From the IMG/VR virus record IMGVR_UViG_3300017964_000025, positions 1 through 44,958 of that record: a DNA stretch of 44,958 bases, one strand, 5' to 3'. The notes below the pieces were generated by a model. It made no database searches. It saw nothing but the letters and a program-made list of their open reading frames with translations, and was not told where the DNA came from. Origin of the DNA: a virus. Shown one piece after another: positions 24,314 to 32,506 of this stretch. The position numbers and the translations under genes are program-made. How positions within the stretch are numbered: position 1 is the stretch's first letter; the number at the start of each line of letters is the position of its first letter.

Positions 24314-24880
24314 TTAAGCGGACATCGCCTGCATTAGAGAGGTTGCTTGCTGGAATTGATCAGTCTGAATTCCAGCGTAAATCGCGGCTAAAGCATCTGC
24401 TGGGTGTTCATTTTTGTTGGTTAGTGTCAGCTCACCTTTACGTTTAACTGTTAGCCAGTTTGCTTCTGGATGCTTAAGTGAAGCCCAACCAATCATATCC
24501 GCCTTTGACGCTGTTTTGTTGCCACAAGCAGCAATCTTAACTTCGTCAGGTTTCACTTGGATCATTGGTATTGGACAGCCTGCTAACACCCCTATGCACA
24601 CACCATAAGAAGCCATAGCTCGCGCAGATTTAGAGCCAACTGGCACTTCTGCAATGGCAATATGATGATCCTCGCTCTCTTGTTGGAGTGCGCTAACCAA
24701 TTGAGCTGCTCTGTTAAGATCATCCGAATTCTTCCGAACGTTCTTTTCTTTCGTGGCAGAAGTCTCCACCAGTCGAATCTTGTTTACTTTGACAACTTCA
24801 TTCGTTGACAGATTGAAGTCTGCCGAGACGATACCAAAGTTGCTTAACGAAGGGTCTAAACCCAGAATTTTGATGATCAT
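24314..24880 (-). CDS. RuvC-like Holliday junction resolvase
   Basis: A 188-residue RNase H-fold nuclease. The expected acidic residues are visible: Asp in ILGLDPSLSNFG (residue 8), Glu in IAEVPVG near 80 and Asp in HPADALAAIY near 163. It resembles RuvC/poxvirus A22-type resolvases and would cleave four-way junctions produced during recombination and replication. The ATG at 24880 overlaps the upstream small gene as ATGA and has GGAG eight bases upstream. It follows the SbcC/SbcD genes in the same direction. Confidence 0.85.
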   Translation of the reverse strand: MIIKILGLDPSLSNFGIVSADFNLSTNEVVKVNKIRLVETSATKEKNVRKNSDDLNRAAQLVSALQQESEDHHIAIAEVPVGSKSARAMASYGVCIGVLAGCPIPMIQVKPDEVKIAACGNKTASKADMIGWASLKHPEANWLTVKRKGELTLTNKNEHPADALAAIYAGIQTDQFQQATSLMQAMSA

Positions 24881-25056
24881 ATATAACTCCACTTATATTT
24901 ACCTGAGATCTCACTCCCGTCCTCTTTTCGGTAGATAAGATCATTGTTTCTTTCGCTAATGTAAGACTCTCGTTTTACCTTCGTCTCACTCCCGTTTAAC
25001 AAAATCAAAAACCAAATTCCTACTGGCGGCAGGAATGTAGGATCGTTCCAGTGCAT
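24877..25056 (-). CDS. Small protein, possibly DUF551-like
   Basis: A 59-residue frame filling the space between the genes at 24314 and 25075. A strong AGAGGTGA precedes the ATG and the stop overlaps the resolvase start as ATGA, both good signs of a real gene. The peptide (MHWNDPTFLPPVGIWFLILL start, KYKWSYI end) resembles the W..P..P..G...L...W pattern of DUF551 proteins, which is tentative. Confidence 0.65.
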   Translation of the reverse strand: MHWNDPTFLPPVGIWFLILLNGSETKVKRESYISERNNDLIYRKEDGSEISGKYKWSYI

Positions 25057-25074
25057 AAGTCACCTCTTACTGAT

Positions 25075-25584
25075 TTATGCAAACAAACCAAAGCCTGGTC
25101 TGCCGCTTGATTTAGATTTAATTTGTTTTTTTTCTTCGAGTTCTTCTTTTTTGCCTGACTCTTTAAGTAATTCAGAAAAGTAAAGCCAAAGATCAGGAAT
25201 GCTCGTATTAATCCCAAAATCATCGTCATTAATCCAGGGAAACATGGCGGTTATAACCTCTTTGAATGCAGAAGCACCTGAGTAAACAAAGTTTGCGCGT
25301 TCTGAGTCTCGAAGTTTAACCAAAAAAGTATCAGCACTATCATCCGAGGTTATAGGCTTAAACAAAACGAAATGCTCGGAGCCAACTTCAATAAACCCAT
25401 CGATAGTGCAAACTGCATTAAAGGTTGCCCCAGATTTCTTAAGTAGTAAGCCGCGATCTTCCAAAAAGCAATCGAACATCCCCTCTGTAACTCTACATAG
25501 GGTCAAATCGTCAAATATATTTTTAGAAAGCTCTTTGCTCAAAAACTCATACGCGGCAATGACATCATCGAAGCTCGCACTCAT
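25075..25584 (-). CDS. Hypothetical protein
   Basis: A 169-residue protein with an acidic alpha/beta body and a Lys/Glu-rich C-terminal segment ending in GRPGFGLFA. It overlaps the SbcC-like gene as ATGA and has GGGAG before the start, so it is co-translated with the recombination genes. No family recognised. Confidence 0.75.
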   Translation of the reverse strand: MSASFDDVIAAYEFLSKELSKNIFDDLTLCRVTEGMFDCFLEDRGLLLKKSGATFNAVCTIDGFIEVGSEHFVLFKPITSDDSADTFLVKLRDSERANFVYSGASAFKEVITAMFPWINDDDFGINTSIPDLWLYFSELLKESGKKEELEEKKQIKSKSSGRPGFGLFA

Positions 25585-27536
25585 GACAGCGCTCCCAACT
25601 CATCTACCATCGTAGAGAAGCCTTCTGATTTGCGGATCGTGACCGACTGAGTAATCCAATCGTTCATATCATTGTGTGAGATCAACAATACCGTTCCACG
25701 CTCTTTAGCTTTCTCATTAAGAACGCCCATCAAACGCTCTAAGCCTGTCGTATCAAGTGCGTCATCGATTTCATCCATAACCAATAAATCAATCGGCTTA
25801 GACGCTCGTGTTGCAACCAAATCCTGCATAGCCAGGTAACAAGACAAACGAACCTTGCGCTTCTCCCCGCCTGATAACCCGCCAAATGATTTCGCACCCG
25901 TAAGACTTTCAACCTCAATAGAGAATTTCTCACGTAGATCACCCTTTGCGGTCTTACTTAGCGTTGACCAGGTGGCAGAAATATTTCCATCAGAAAGAAG
26001 TGACAGGTATTGAGAGGTCTGCTCGTTAAGGAATGGCGTCACGGTATCAAGAATGTGCGCTCGAATGCCCGCTGGACTGAAGATTCTTGCGGTCTCTTCC
26101 GCAATTTCCAACGCCTCTTCAGTTTTCAGGATCTTAGTTTCAGCCTCTTCTAACTGCCCTTTTGCTGCTCGTAACCTGTCAGCGCCAGTCTTTAGAGATT
26201 TCTTATGAGGATTCTCTTCTTTGGTTAGCTTTTCAATGCTGGCCTTCGACAGATCCAGTTTTTCCGCAAGCTTGTCGGTTGCTCGTTCGTAGTCAGCCAA
26301 CTCTTTAATTTTCGCTTCCTTAGAGCGAATCTCAGCGTTGGCTTCAGAAACATCTGTCATTCCTTTCTTAAAGTCCGAAACGATCTCACCGAGTTCCTCA
26401 AGCTGCTTCTTGCGTCCGTCTAGTCGTTCCTTTTCAAGTTTCAATTCCTCAACAGAGGATCTAAGCAGTTCGGTGCGCTTTTCGATAACTTCAGCCACTT
26501 CACTTTCGTCCATAGGCTTGCCACACTCTTTGCAAGGTGTTCCTATCGCACTCTTAAGACTTTTGATTTCATCTTTGATAACACCGGCATCACGTTTGTT
26601 CTTTTCGTAAGATAGCTGTTCTGTCTCGCTCAGAGCATTTAATCGAACCAATTTGGAGTTCAGATCCTCTAGCTCTCTGGCTTCATCATCGACAGCCTCA
26701 ATCTGCTTAGATAATTCTTCGACTTGCCCTTCAAGTTCTGCCATCTCTTTTGAAACGTCACCTCGTTCTGCATGGGCAACAGCAATCTTTCCATCCAATT
26801 CCTTGGCGGCTTCAATCATTTCTTTTTGTTTAATTGACCAGGCTTCAGCCTCTAATTTCAAATCTTTAATGAGTCCTGCCAACGTTTCAAGATTGGCTTT
26901 CTTTGAGTCAACCTCTAATTGGGACTTGGTGTGATCACCCTTAGCAGCAGTAACCTTTGACAGGGCAATCTTGTGGGCATCTTGTAAACGATCAATGCCA
27001 GCGGCCTCTTCGATCAAGGTCTTTAACTCTTTGTCCGTCATGTTCGGAAAATCAGGCATCGACTCTTGGCCAGAGTAAACAGCATTTTTAAATACCGTTT
27101 CAGAGCACCCAAGAATTTTATTAAGAGTTTCCTGCGTGATCTTATCTGTGCCACCTGTTAAGTCTTCAGCCATCGCCCCCTCATCCAGATCTTTTGGCTT
27201 GTAAAACAAATGAAGAGAGTTTTTATGATCTTTGTCCTTTCTATATCGACCGATGAAATACGAGCCACCATCAGCATCCTTTAAGACAATTTCAACGTGA
27301 CAATTTTTTTTAGCAATTGCATTAATCACGTTATCACCGGTAACACCACGAGCAGTCTTACCGAACAAGCACCAATGAATCGCATCAGCAATTGATGACT
27401 TGCCAGAGCCATTACTGTTTTGGCTTGAGTCATCCAAGTTTTCACCTTTGATGCAAACTAAGCCGCGAGAATCCAGTTTCATAGTCACTTGGCCAACAGC
27501 CATGAAATTTTTAATATGTGCGCTTATAAACTTCAT
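25581..27536 (-). CDS. sbcC: SbcC/Rad50-like (T4 gp46-type) recombination ATPase
   Basis: A 651-residue SMC-like ATPase. Walker A GSGKSS is at 43-48, a long coiled coil is interrupted by a zinc hook CKEC at C335-C338, the ABC signature LSGGEKRKVRLS starts at 554, Walker B LLVMDEIDD is at 584-592, and LISHND lies near the end. With the SbcD-like nuclease encoded just upstream it forms the end-resection complex that prepares 3' tails for recombination. The length is shorter than bacterial SbcC and close to phage gp46. The start overlaps sbcD as ATGA, with GGAGG upstream. Confidence 0.95.
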   Translation of the reverse strand: MKFISAHIKNFMAVGQVTMKLDSRGLVCIKGENLDDSSQNSNGSGKSSIADAIHWCLFGKTARGVTGDNVINAIAKKNCHVEIVLKDADGGSYFIGRYRKDKDHKNSLHLFYKPKDLDEGAMAEDLTGGTDKITQETLNKILGCSETVFKNAVYSGQESMPDFPNMTDKELKTLIEEAAGIDRLQDAHKIALSKVTAAKGDHTKSQLEVDSKKANLETLAGLIKDLKLEAEAWSIKQKEMIEAAKELDGKIAVAHAERGDVSKEMAELEGQVEELSKQIEAVDDEARELEDLNSKLVRLNALSETEQLSYEKNKRDAGVIKDEIKSLKSAIGTPCKECGKPMDESEVAEVIEKRTELLRSSVEELKLEKERLDGRKKQLEELGEIVSDFKKGMTDVSEANAEIRSKEAKIKELADYERATDKLAEKLDLSKASIEKLTKEENPHKKSLKTGADRLRAAKGQLEEAETKILKTEEALEIAEETARIFSPAGIRAHILDTVTPFLNEQTSQYLSLLSDGNISATWSTLSKTAKGDLREKFSIEVESLTGAKSFGGLSGGEKRKVRLSCYLAMQDLVATRASKPIDLLVMDEIDDALDTTGLERLMGVLNEKAKERGTVLLISHNDMNDWITQSVTIRKSEGFSTMVDELGALS

Positions 27537-28585
27537 ACTGATTCAACCTCCGCAAGAATCTCCAATGCAGCCTTTTTAGCTGCTGTTTTGTGTTTGAATT
27601 CAGAAGCATCGACCCAATCTTCAACACCCTTTTCCAGAGAGCCAAGCTCCGGTGCTTCTGCTGCATCTGGATCACGTTCGACCACGCTGGATGTTTTAAT
27701 TGGCACGATCTGAACTCCTTCAGCGCCCAGCTCGAACAAAGTTTCGCGTAGCTCTTCTATCTCAGAAATAGAAGCGTCTTTCACCTTCATTCGAACGTAG
27801 TTGTTGGCGCAGAGATCAGGGAAGTCTTCTGGTTCACACTCAGTAAGATCAAGAAACTCTGGGGCATTGGACGGGTGATGAGTGACACCATCATCATCAA
27901 CAATAAGAAATCCAGCTTTAGAGCCAATGTCACCCCATGTTTGATGAGTTAAAGCGCCTACTGAATAAACACCGTCACCTAGATCCCGGTGATTGTGATA
28001 GTGGCCGCTAAAAACACCTTTGAAGCCAAGCTCAGATAAAAACTCAGCCGTTAACCCATGAGAGGGAATATGCGGCAACACTTCATCCACTGGCGCATGA
28101 ATGAAAAGCTCCACCTCTTGAGGGTCTTCAAGTTCAACCTTTGCGTGAACCTGTAATTCATCCTTAAGCTTTTCAACAGAGGAGATCCAAGGCACAAACA
28201 AGAAATCATCGATAAGGGTGATGTCGTTAATAACCTTGCATCCAACTTCACCTAGAGAGGAGGCTGCGTTGCCTAAATCATCAGACTCTTTACCCTGAAG
28301 ATCGTGATTGCCCGCAATGATATAAACCTTTAGCCCAAGCTCTGTTGTAATACGTTTGTATGTCTCAAGCGTTGGATTTAATACGCTAGGCGAAACCTTT
28401 CCGCGAACGTGGAATAGATCTCCGGTGTGAATTAACGCTTTACCACCTGCATCCTTGACAGCTTTGGCAGCCCGCCAAGTCTCGTCCAAGATAATTCGAA
28501 GGCGACTATTAACGCCATTTGGTAATTGTTTTGAGAACGCACTCCAATCATGGTTGTGCGTGTCAGATATGATCCCGTAAATCAT
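27533..28585 (-). CDS. sbcD: SbcD/Mre11-like (T4 gp47-type) nuclease
   Basis: A 350-residue calcineurin-like metallophosphoesterase. The metal-binding motifs appear in order: SDTHNH (7-12), HTGDLFH (about 53-59), AGNHD (about 97-101) and SGHYHNH (about 197-203). It is the nuclease partner of the SbcC-like ATPase. GGAG lies ten bases before the ATG, and a perfect palindromic element is 66 nt upstream, so it probably heads an operon running sbcD, sbcC, two small genes and the resolvase. Confidence 0.95.
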   Translation of the reverse strand: MIYGIISDTHNHDWSAFSKQLPNGVNSRLRIILDETWRAAKAVKDAGGKALIHTGDLFHVRGKVSPSVLNPTLETYKRITTELGLKVYIIAGNHDLQGKESDDLGNAASSLGEVGCKVINDITLIDDFLFVPWISSVEKLKDELQVHAKVELEDPQEVELFIHAPVDEVLPHIPSHGLTAEFLSELGFKGVFSGHYHNHRDLGDGVYSVGALTHQTWGDIGSKAGFLIVDDDGVTHHPSNAPEFLDLTECEPEDFPDLCANNYVRMKVKDASISEIEELRETLFELGAEGVQIVPIKTSSVVERDPDAAEAPELGSLEKGVEDWVDASEFKHKTAAKKAALEILAEVESV

Positions 28586-28650
28586 TTGATTTTAATCTCC
28601 TACTTTCGTGTATCCATAAGATAACGATACGACACTGGCGATACTAAAAC

Positions 28651-28670
28651 ATAAGTAAGCCATTACTTAT
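28651..28670 (-). promoter_or_regulatory. Palindromic promoter element, copy 10
   Basis: ATAAGTAA (28651-28658), GCCA, TTACTTAT (28663-28670), perfect 8-bp arms. TATGTT follows on the minus strand. It lies 66 nt before sbcD. Confidence 0.65.
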
Positions 28671-29159
28671 TTTATTAAGCCAAAAAGTAGAGAAAAAAGA
28701 AAGTCACAAATAAAGATTTTGAATATTTCTTTAATTGCGTTAGGCTGGTTGTATCCTACAAAAAACGACTCATACAACCATTTGAGCACCCGTCTTCTGT
28801 GGGTAGAGATGCACGCAAAGAATTCTCACTCCGATGAAGGCTGCACTTCAGCTAACAACGATGAGAACACCCTGAACGTGGTTCCACATCTCGATGTTGG
28901 CGCTGGAACCGTCAATAACCAATCCATGTTGAGGGCAGCAATCCTCTTTATGGCGTCACCGGCCTGTGACGTTAAACTCTCAGGTGTTAATTTTCCTGGG
29001 TCGGCTCGGGGTTTGTTTCGGAGAACGTTATGTTCACCTTAAAGACTTCGAATTGTGAGGTTACGCTTGATATAGCCGCGATAATCCGAGCAGTTGCGAT
29101 TATTTCGATTGTATTATTGTAATCTTTGGCGGGGCGGCTTTGGTCGCCCCAGACCTAAA
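28671..29159. pseudogene. Gene-free stretch, possible decayed coding region
   Basis: No intact minus-strand gene fits here, unlike the dense surroundings, and the base composition looks more GC-rich. The minus strand reads protein-like in three successive frames: 55 open codons ending at 28987, then a stretch with DAIKRIAALNMD, then one with IEMWNHVQGVLIVVS ending in TGA at 28848. Single missing bases in the run at 28991-28994 and at 28921-28922 would join them, but no start codon is seen. The plus strand also has an open frame (28719-29042, TTG start, or ATG at 28808) that one extra base in the same run would extend to 29122. Decayed gene, sequencing indel or chance cannot be separated by eye. 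Confidence 0.35.
29131..29150. other. GC-rich hairpin
   Basis: GGGGCG (29131-29136), 8-nt loop, CGCCCC (29145-29150), ten bases beyond the stop of the gene at 29160. No T-run follows on either strand, so termination is uncertain; it may still protect or end the upstream transcript. Confidence 0.4.
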
Positions 29160-29555
29160 CTAAAAAATATCACCATCTTTTAGTTCATGTAGTCTCAAAA
29201 AAGCCTTTACCACCGAAAGATTAAAATTATCTTCTTCGAAGGTATGTTCTTGCTCAAAAATGATCTTTCCATCTTCGTTCTCAAAGTGAACATTCATTTT
29301 GAAGAGATTAAATAGAATATTAATTTCTGCGTTATATCTAATAACATCTAGCAGGGCAAAGGCATCATGATTAGAATTGCAGGCGTCATAAATGTGATCC
29401 GAAGCATCTAGGCTATTTAATGTCTTACGCCTAAACTCTTCCTCATCAATGATAACGGCAGCACTGCCATTAACATACAGGTCAGGACTTGGCTCATACC
29501 CAACCGCTCTAGCGCACTGTCTGTTTAGCTCTCTTTCTAAATCCAGATTATCCAT
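29160..29555 (-). CDS. Hypothetical protein
   Basis: A 131-residue acidic protein, mostly helical at the ends with a central DEEEFRRKTLNSLD. The ribosome binding site is weak (TGAGAT). It is the last intact gene before the gene-free stretch and the sbcD operon. No family recognised. Confidence 0.7.
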   Translation of the reverse strand: MDNLDLERELNRQCARAVGYEPSPDLYVNGSAAVIIDEEEFRRKTLNSLDASDHIYDACNSNHDAFALLDVIRYNAEINILFNLFKMNVHFENEDGKIIFEQEHTFEEDNFNLSVVKAFLRLHELKDGDIF

Positions 29556-29636
29556 ATCTCATTCAATCCATTATTGTTTTGGCAGAGAGAGACTAACGAT
29601 AAACAATCAGTTTGTTAAGTGGTAAAGGCATTGCCT

Positions 29637-29876
29637 CTACCACCGTCTCACCTTTCCTTTTGTTGATTTACGTTGTGGCCCATAGCCAAGTGGGGGCCTT
29701 GAGATAACCTTCTTGTCTTCAAACTCATCAACAACTATAAATTCGTGGGCAAGACCGTTTATGAGATCCTTGGGATATTCATCAACAAGCTTCACCTCAT
29801 GATCAGTGCCCTCAAGATTCGATTCCAGAAGTTCTTTGAATCTTTCGTCTGACCCTAAAATGTAAAATTTACCCAT
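29637..29876 (-). CDS. Hypothetical protein
   Basis: A 79-residue protein with an alpha/beta start (GKFYILGSDERFKELL) and a basic tail. The start at 29876 is chosen because AAGGTGG lies six bases upstream and the overlap with the previous gene is 8 nt; the frame extends to 29981 without support. Function unknown. Confidence 0.65.
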   Translation of the reverse strand: MGKFYILGSDERFKELLESNLEGTDHEVKLVDEYPKDLINGLAHEFIVVDEFEDKKVISRPPLGYGPQRKSTKGKVRRW

Positions 29877-30132
29877 CAACATCCACCTTACTTTCAATCT
29901 CATAAAGACTGTATTCAGCGTTTCTTGCAGCTTCATACTTCTCATAAAACTCATTGGCCGCATCCTCACCCACGACTTCAATAAGCTCCTTCTTCAGACA
30001 AAGTTTGCAGGGACTACCAGCTCTTGCTCTGTTGCCACAGTCGTTAGAGCACTTTGAGAATGTGCTGGCATGAATAGGCATTTGATGTTTGATGTCTCTT
30101 AAGATTTCATAGACCGGTCTTTTCTGATTCAT
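29869..30132 (-). CDS. Small Cys-rich protein, possible zinc finger
   Basis: An 87-residue protein with CSNDC and CKLC about 12 residues apart, a possible zinc site, followed by a helical acidic part. AGGTGA precedes the ATG. No family recognised. Confidence 0.7.
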   Translation of the reverse strand: MNQKRPVYEILRDIKHQMPIHASTFSKCSNDCGNRARAGSPCKLCLKKELIEVVGEDAANEFYEKYEAARNAEYSLYEIESKVDVDG

Positions 30133-30139
30133 GAATCAC

Positions 30140-30484
30140 CTATCGATAGTGAGTAACGAACATCAGCTTGTTCTGCTCAGGGTTAATATCGAATAGATGC
30201 TTCAGTAGAACATCGGCAATCTCTTTTTCAGCGCTTAAAGATGGGTCATCACACTCGAACATATCAATTGATTGATGATCTGAAGACTTTTTGAGACAGC
30301 GACCAAGAATGACATATTTTCCGTTCATTCCGTCAGCCAAAACGTGGACTCCGCCTGGATTAATGTCGTCAATTTTAAATGCTGAATCAATATACTTATC
30401 AAGAGCCTCATGCTCCTCTTCTGAAAAGTGATTGTAAGGCAGCTTTACGCCATAAATAACATATTGATTCTTTTGAATGCTCAT
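30140..30484 (-). CDS. Hypothetical phage protein
   Basis: A 114-residue protein. It starts with a strand (YVIYGVKLPY) and an acidic helix (FSEEEHEALDKYID), followed by GGVHVLADGMNGKYVILGR and a C-terminal NKLMFVTHYR. It gives the impression of a conserved small phage protein, but no function is known to me. It overlaps the upstream gene by 4 nt. Confidence 0.75.
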   Translation of the reverse strand: MSIQKNQYVIYGVKLPYNHFSEEEHEALDKYIDSAFKIDDINPGGVHVLADGMNGKYVILGRCLKKSSDHQSIDMFECDDPSLSAEKEIADVLLKHLFDINPEQNKLMFVTHYR

Positions 30485-30891
30485 AAACTGAATTCCCCTT
30501 CTTTCTTAATGAAATAAGTAAGAGGCAGATAACGCTGCAACTCACCTCCTCGCTTCTTAAAGTTCATCACCTGGACTTTGCCCTCGTCATAGAAGTTCTT
30601 AAGGTGAGTGATATAAATGTCCCCACTCTCACGAACTCTCACACCAACATAAGCAATGCCTTTTGCTTTCATCTCTCCGAGCGTATCAACGTCAAGCGCC
30701 CAGCAAGCAATACCCTTTCTGATGGCATCACTAATGCTGGGCGCTCCGTTTCTGAAAATTTCTTTCTTGTCTCGATAGGCTAAATAAACACGCTTCTTAG
30801 AGGGCAACTCAAAGATCCCTCCATAAAGTCGTCTGTTCTTTCGAACATGCTCAATTAGGTGTTCATCCAGTTCTCTTTCGATCTTGATCAT
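30481..30891 (-). CDS. Hypothetical protein
   Basis: A 136-residue basic alpha/beta protein with no recognised motif. It overlaps the ASCH-like gene upstream by 29 nt and the next gene by 4 nt (ATGA), so it belongs to the same transcript. Confidence 0.7.
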   Translation of the reverse strand: MIKIERELDEHLIEHVRKNRRLYGGIFELPSKKRVYLAYRDKKEIFRNGAPSISDAIRKGIACWALDVDTLGEMKAKGIAYVGVRVRESGDIYITHLKNFYDEGKVQVMNFKKRGGELQRYLPLTYFIKKEGEFSL

Positions 30892-31357
30892 AATTAGGCT
30901 CCAATTCGATAACAGTTATCTCTTCAGCCAAATTAACGAATAAATTTCCATTGCAACGCCTCAAAATCTTCTCCATTTCATCGGGAGATTCAGGCTTCAT
31001 GTGATTCTCTTTGTAATACGAATGTAAGACATTCTCTTTGGTGTCTACATGCTTTCCAGTTACCAAAGCTGTTCCGGCAACTTGATTATTCTTGTCGACC
31101 AAAGCGACTGTTTGCCCCTTAATAACGCGCTTAAACCAAGCTGATCTCAAACGCATTGTGTTAAAGGCTTTATCCGTCCCTTTCATATCGAAGAACTTGA
31201 TTACTGGCATGTAAGTTGAGCAAGTTTTGACACTGTTAGAATGAGCATTACATGAGCTGCGAATACCGCAGTGATCACACAAGCTACCTGACTTTCTCCT
31301 AAGTCTGTAAAGACTGTCTTCTTCAAGAACGACATAACGAAGATTGGCATCGACCAT
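30863..31357 (-). CDS. ASCH/PUA-like protein with N-terminal Cys cluster
   Basis: A 164-residue protein. Residues 26-48 hold CDHC, CNAH and C residues that could bind zinc. From about residue 65, FNTMRLRSAWFKRVIKGQ and ALVDKNNQVAGTALVTG follow the ASCH/PUA-type pattern (F.T.R....W...v..G..V.L), a fold linked to RNA binding or modified-base handling. The start has AAAGGGGAG upstream, but this lies in a 9-bp hairpin (31359-31393), so translation may be controlled. Confidence 0.6.
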   Translation of the reverse strand: MVDANLRYVVLEEDSLYRLRRKSGSLCDHCGIRSSCNAHSNSVKTCSTYMPVIKFFDMKGTDKAFNTMRLRSAWFKRVIKGQTVALVDKNNQVAGTALVTGKHVDTKENVLHSYYKENHMKPESPDEMEKILRRCNGNLFVNLAEEITVIELEPNYDQDRKRTG

Positions 31358-31358
31358 T

Positions 31359-31393
31359 GATAGACTCCCCTTTGTTTTTAAGAAGAGTCTATC
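31359..31393 (-). promoter_or_regulatory. Hairpin covering a ribosome binding site
   Basis: GATAGACTC (31359-31367) pairs with GAGTCTATC (31385-31393), loop 17 nt. On the minus strand the second arm begins with the GAG of the AAAGGGGAG ribosome binding site and ends one base before the ATG at 31357. It lies between the recA stop and the ASCH-like gene and could reduce its translation. Confidence 0.55.
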
Positions 31394-31432
31394 TGGAAAT
31401 TAGCGTTAACCGCTGACTATTTGCAGGTGATT

Positions 31433-32506
31433 TTAGGCTTCAGCTAGCTTGGCCAATTCAATTGATTCATCATCTGTTTCCAGATCTTCTTCGCCTTTAG
31501 GAAGCATCGCCTCAAGCTTTGCTAGACCTTCAGGATCAGACATCAACTTGGCTGCTACTTGCTTCTTATAGAGCTTTGAGCCGTCCCATTCGATACGAGC
31601 ACCAGCGGAAGGAATCACACCAATCTTTACCAGGTGCTCAAGCGTTGAATGGATATAATCGAAATAGCCCGAACCATCTTCACGGAACATGAAGCGCCAC
31701 TGAGCTGATTTGAACGGTGCAGAACACTTGTTCTTGATTACGTTGGCTTTAACTTCTTGCCCCAAAGTGGTTTTCTCACCGCCTGACTTATCGACAATCA
31801 TTGAACGAGAAAGACTGACACGAATAGAGGCGTAGAATTTTGGCGCTCTACCTCCGGGAGTTGTGGTTGGATCACCATACATAACACCGGGCTTTTCACG
31901 CACCTGGTTAAGAATCAAAATCGCCATCTGATACTTCTCAGCCATCAAAGCGAGTGTTGGGAAGATAGAAGAACAAGCCTTCGATAACGCCAAAGAGTCA
32001 TTCATCCCCTGCTCTGTTACTTCCTTGGCAAACTTAGACTGAGGAATCATTGAAGCCAGAGAGTCGAACACAACACAAATAGGCGCGGCTGGATCGATCA
32101 ACTCACCTTCACGAATGGCTTTAGCCACTTTGATTGTGTTGGTTACAGAAGCTTCGAAGGTATCTGGCGTCTTAAAGATCCAAGGCCCCGGAGTATCATC
32201 AAGCCCCATCCCTGTAGCAAGTGAAACGTCAAAGCTACGTTCATGGTCGTTGAACATGGCAACGCCACCCATCTCTTGAGCAGACTTCATTGCAGATGTA
32301 GCCAAAGCGGTCTTTCCGCAGGACTCTCCACCATAGATTTCGATAATTCGACCTACTGGAATTCCACCGTCATAGTCGCCTGAAAGCGCTTTGTTAAGTG
32401 GTTTGTATCCAGTATCCAACCAAGTTTGAACACCTTGAATTTCATCGTTGTCGCCTACTGCACTAACAACTGCGCCAGCCAATGCTGCTAAATCTGGTTT
32501 TTTCAT
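31433..32506 (-). CDS. recA: RecA/UvsX-type recombinase
   Basis: A 357-residue RecA-fold recombinase. Walker A is GGESCGKTA (59-67), FNDHERSFD corresponds to the DAEHALD region, CVVFDSL is Walker B, LILNQVREKPG matches the L1-region start of RecA and the C-terminus is acidic (EEDLETDDES). It forms filaments on single-stranded DNA for strand invasion and recombination-dependent replication. The start overlaps the 5'-3' exonuclease gene as ATGA. The gp32-like SSB gene lies two genes upstream. Confidence 0.95.
   Translation of the reverse strand: MKKPDLAALAGAVVSAVGDNDEIQGVQTWLDTGYKPLNKALSGDYDGGIPVGRIIEIYGGESCGKTALATSAMKSAQEMGGVAMFNDHERSFDVSLATGMGLDDTPGPWIFKTPDTFEASVTNTIKVAKAIREGELIDPAAPICVVFDSLASMIPQSKFAKEVTEQGMNDSLALSKACSSIFPTLALMAEKYQMAILILNQVREKPGVMYGDPTTTPGGRAPKFYASIRVSLSRSMIVDKSGGEKTTLGQEVKANVIKNKCSAPFKSAQWRFMFREDGSGYFDYIHSTLEHLVKIGVIPSAGARIEWDGSKLYKKQVAAKLMSDPEGLAKLEAMLPKGEEDLETDDESIELAKLAEA

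Noticed and set aside
25020-25229. A 69-codon minus-strand frame overlapping the gene at 25075
   Set aside because: It overlaps a better supported gene in another frame, has no ribosome binding site and reads as a Lys-rich shadow.
28719-29042. A 107-codon plus-strand frame as a normal gene
   Set aside because: It begins with TTG without a ribosome binding site, opposes all neighbouring genes and ends abruptly. It is kept only as one reading of a possible decayed region.
28747-29150. A structured non-coding RNA inferred from short hairpins (for example 28747-28779, 28880-28910, 28954-28971)
   Set aside because: Stems of 5-8 bp over these distances are expected by chance in a stretch of this length, unlike the 10-12 bp pairings at 136-893.
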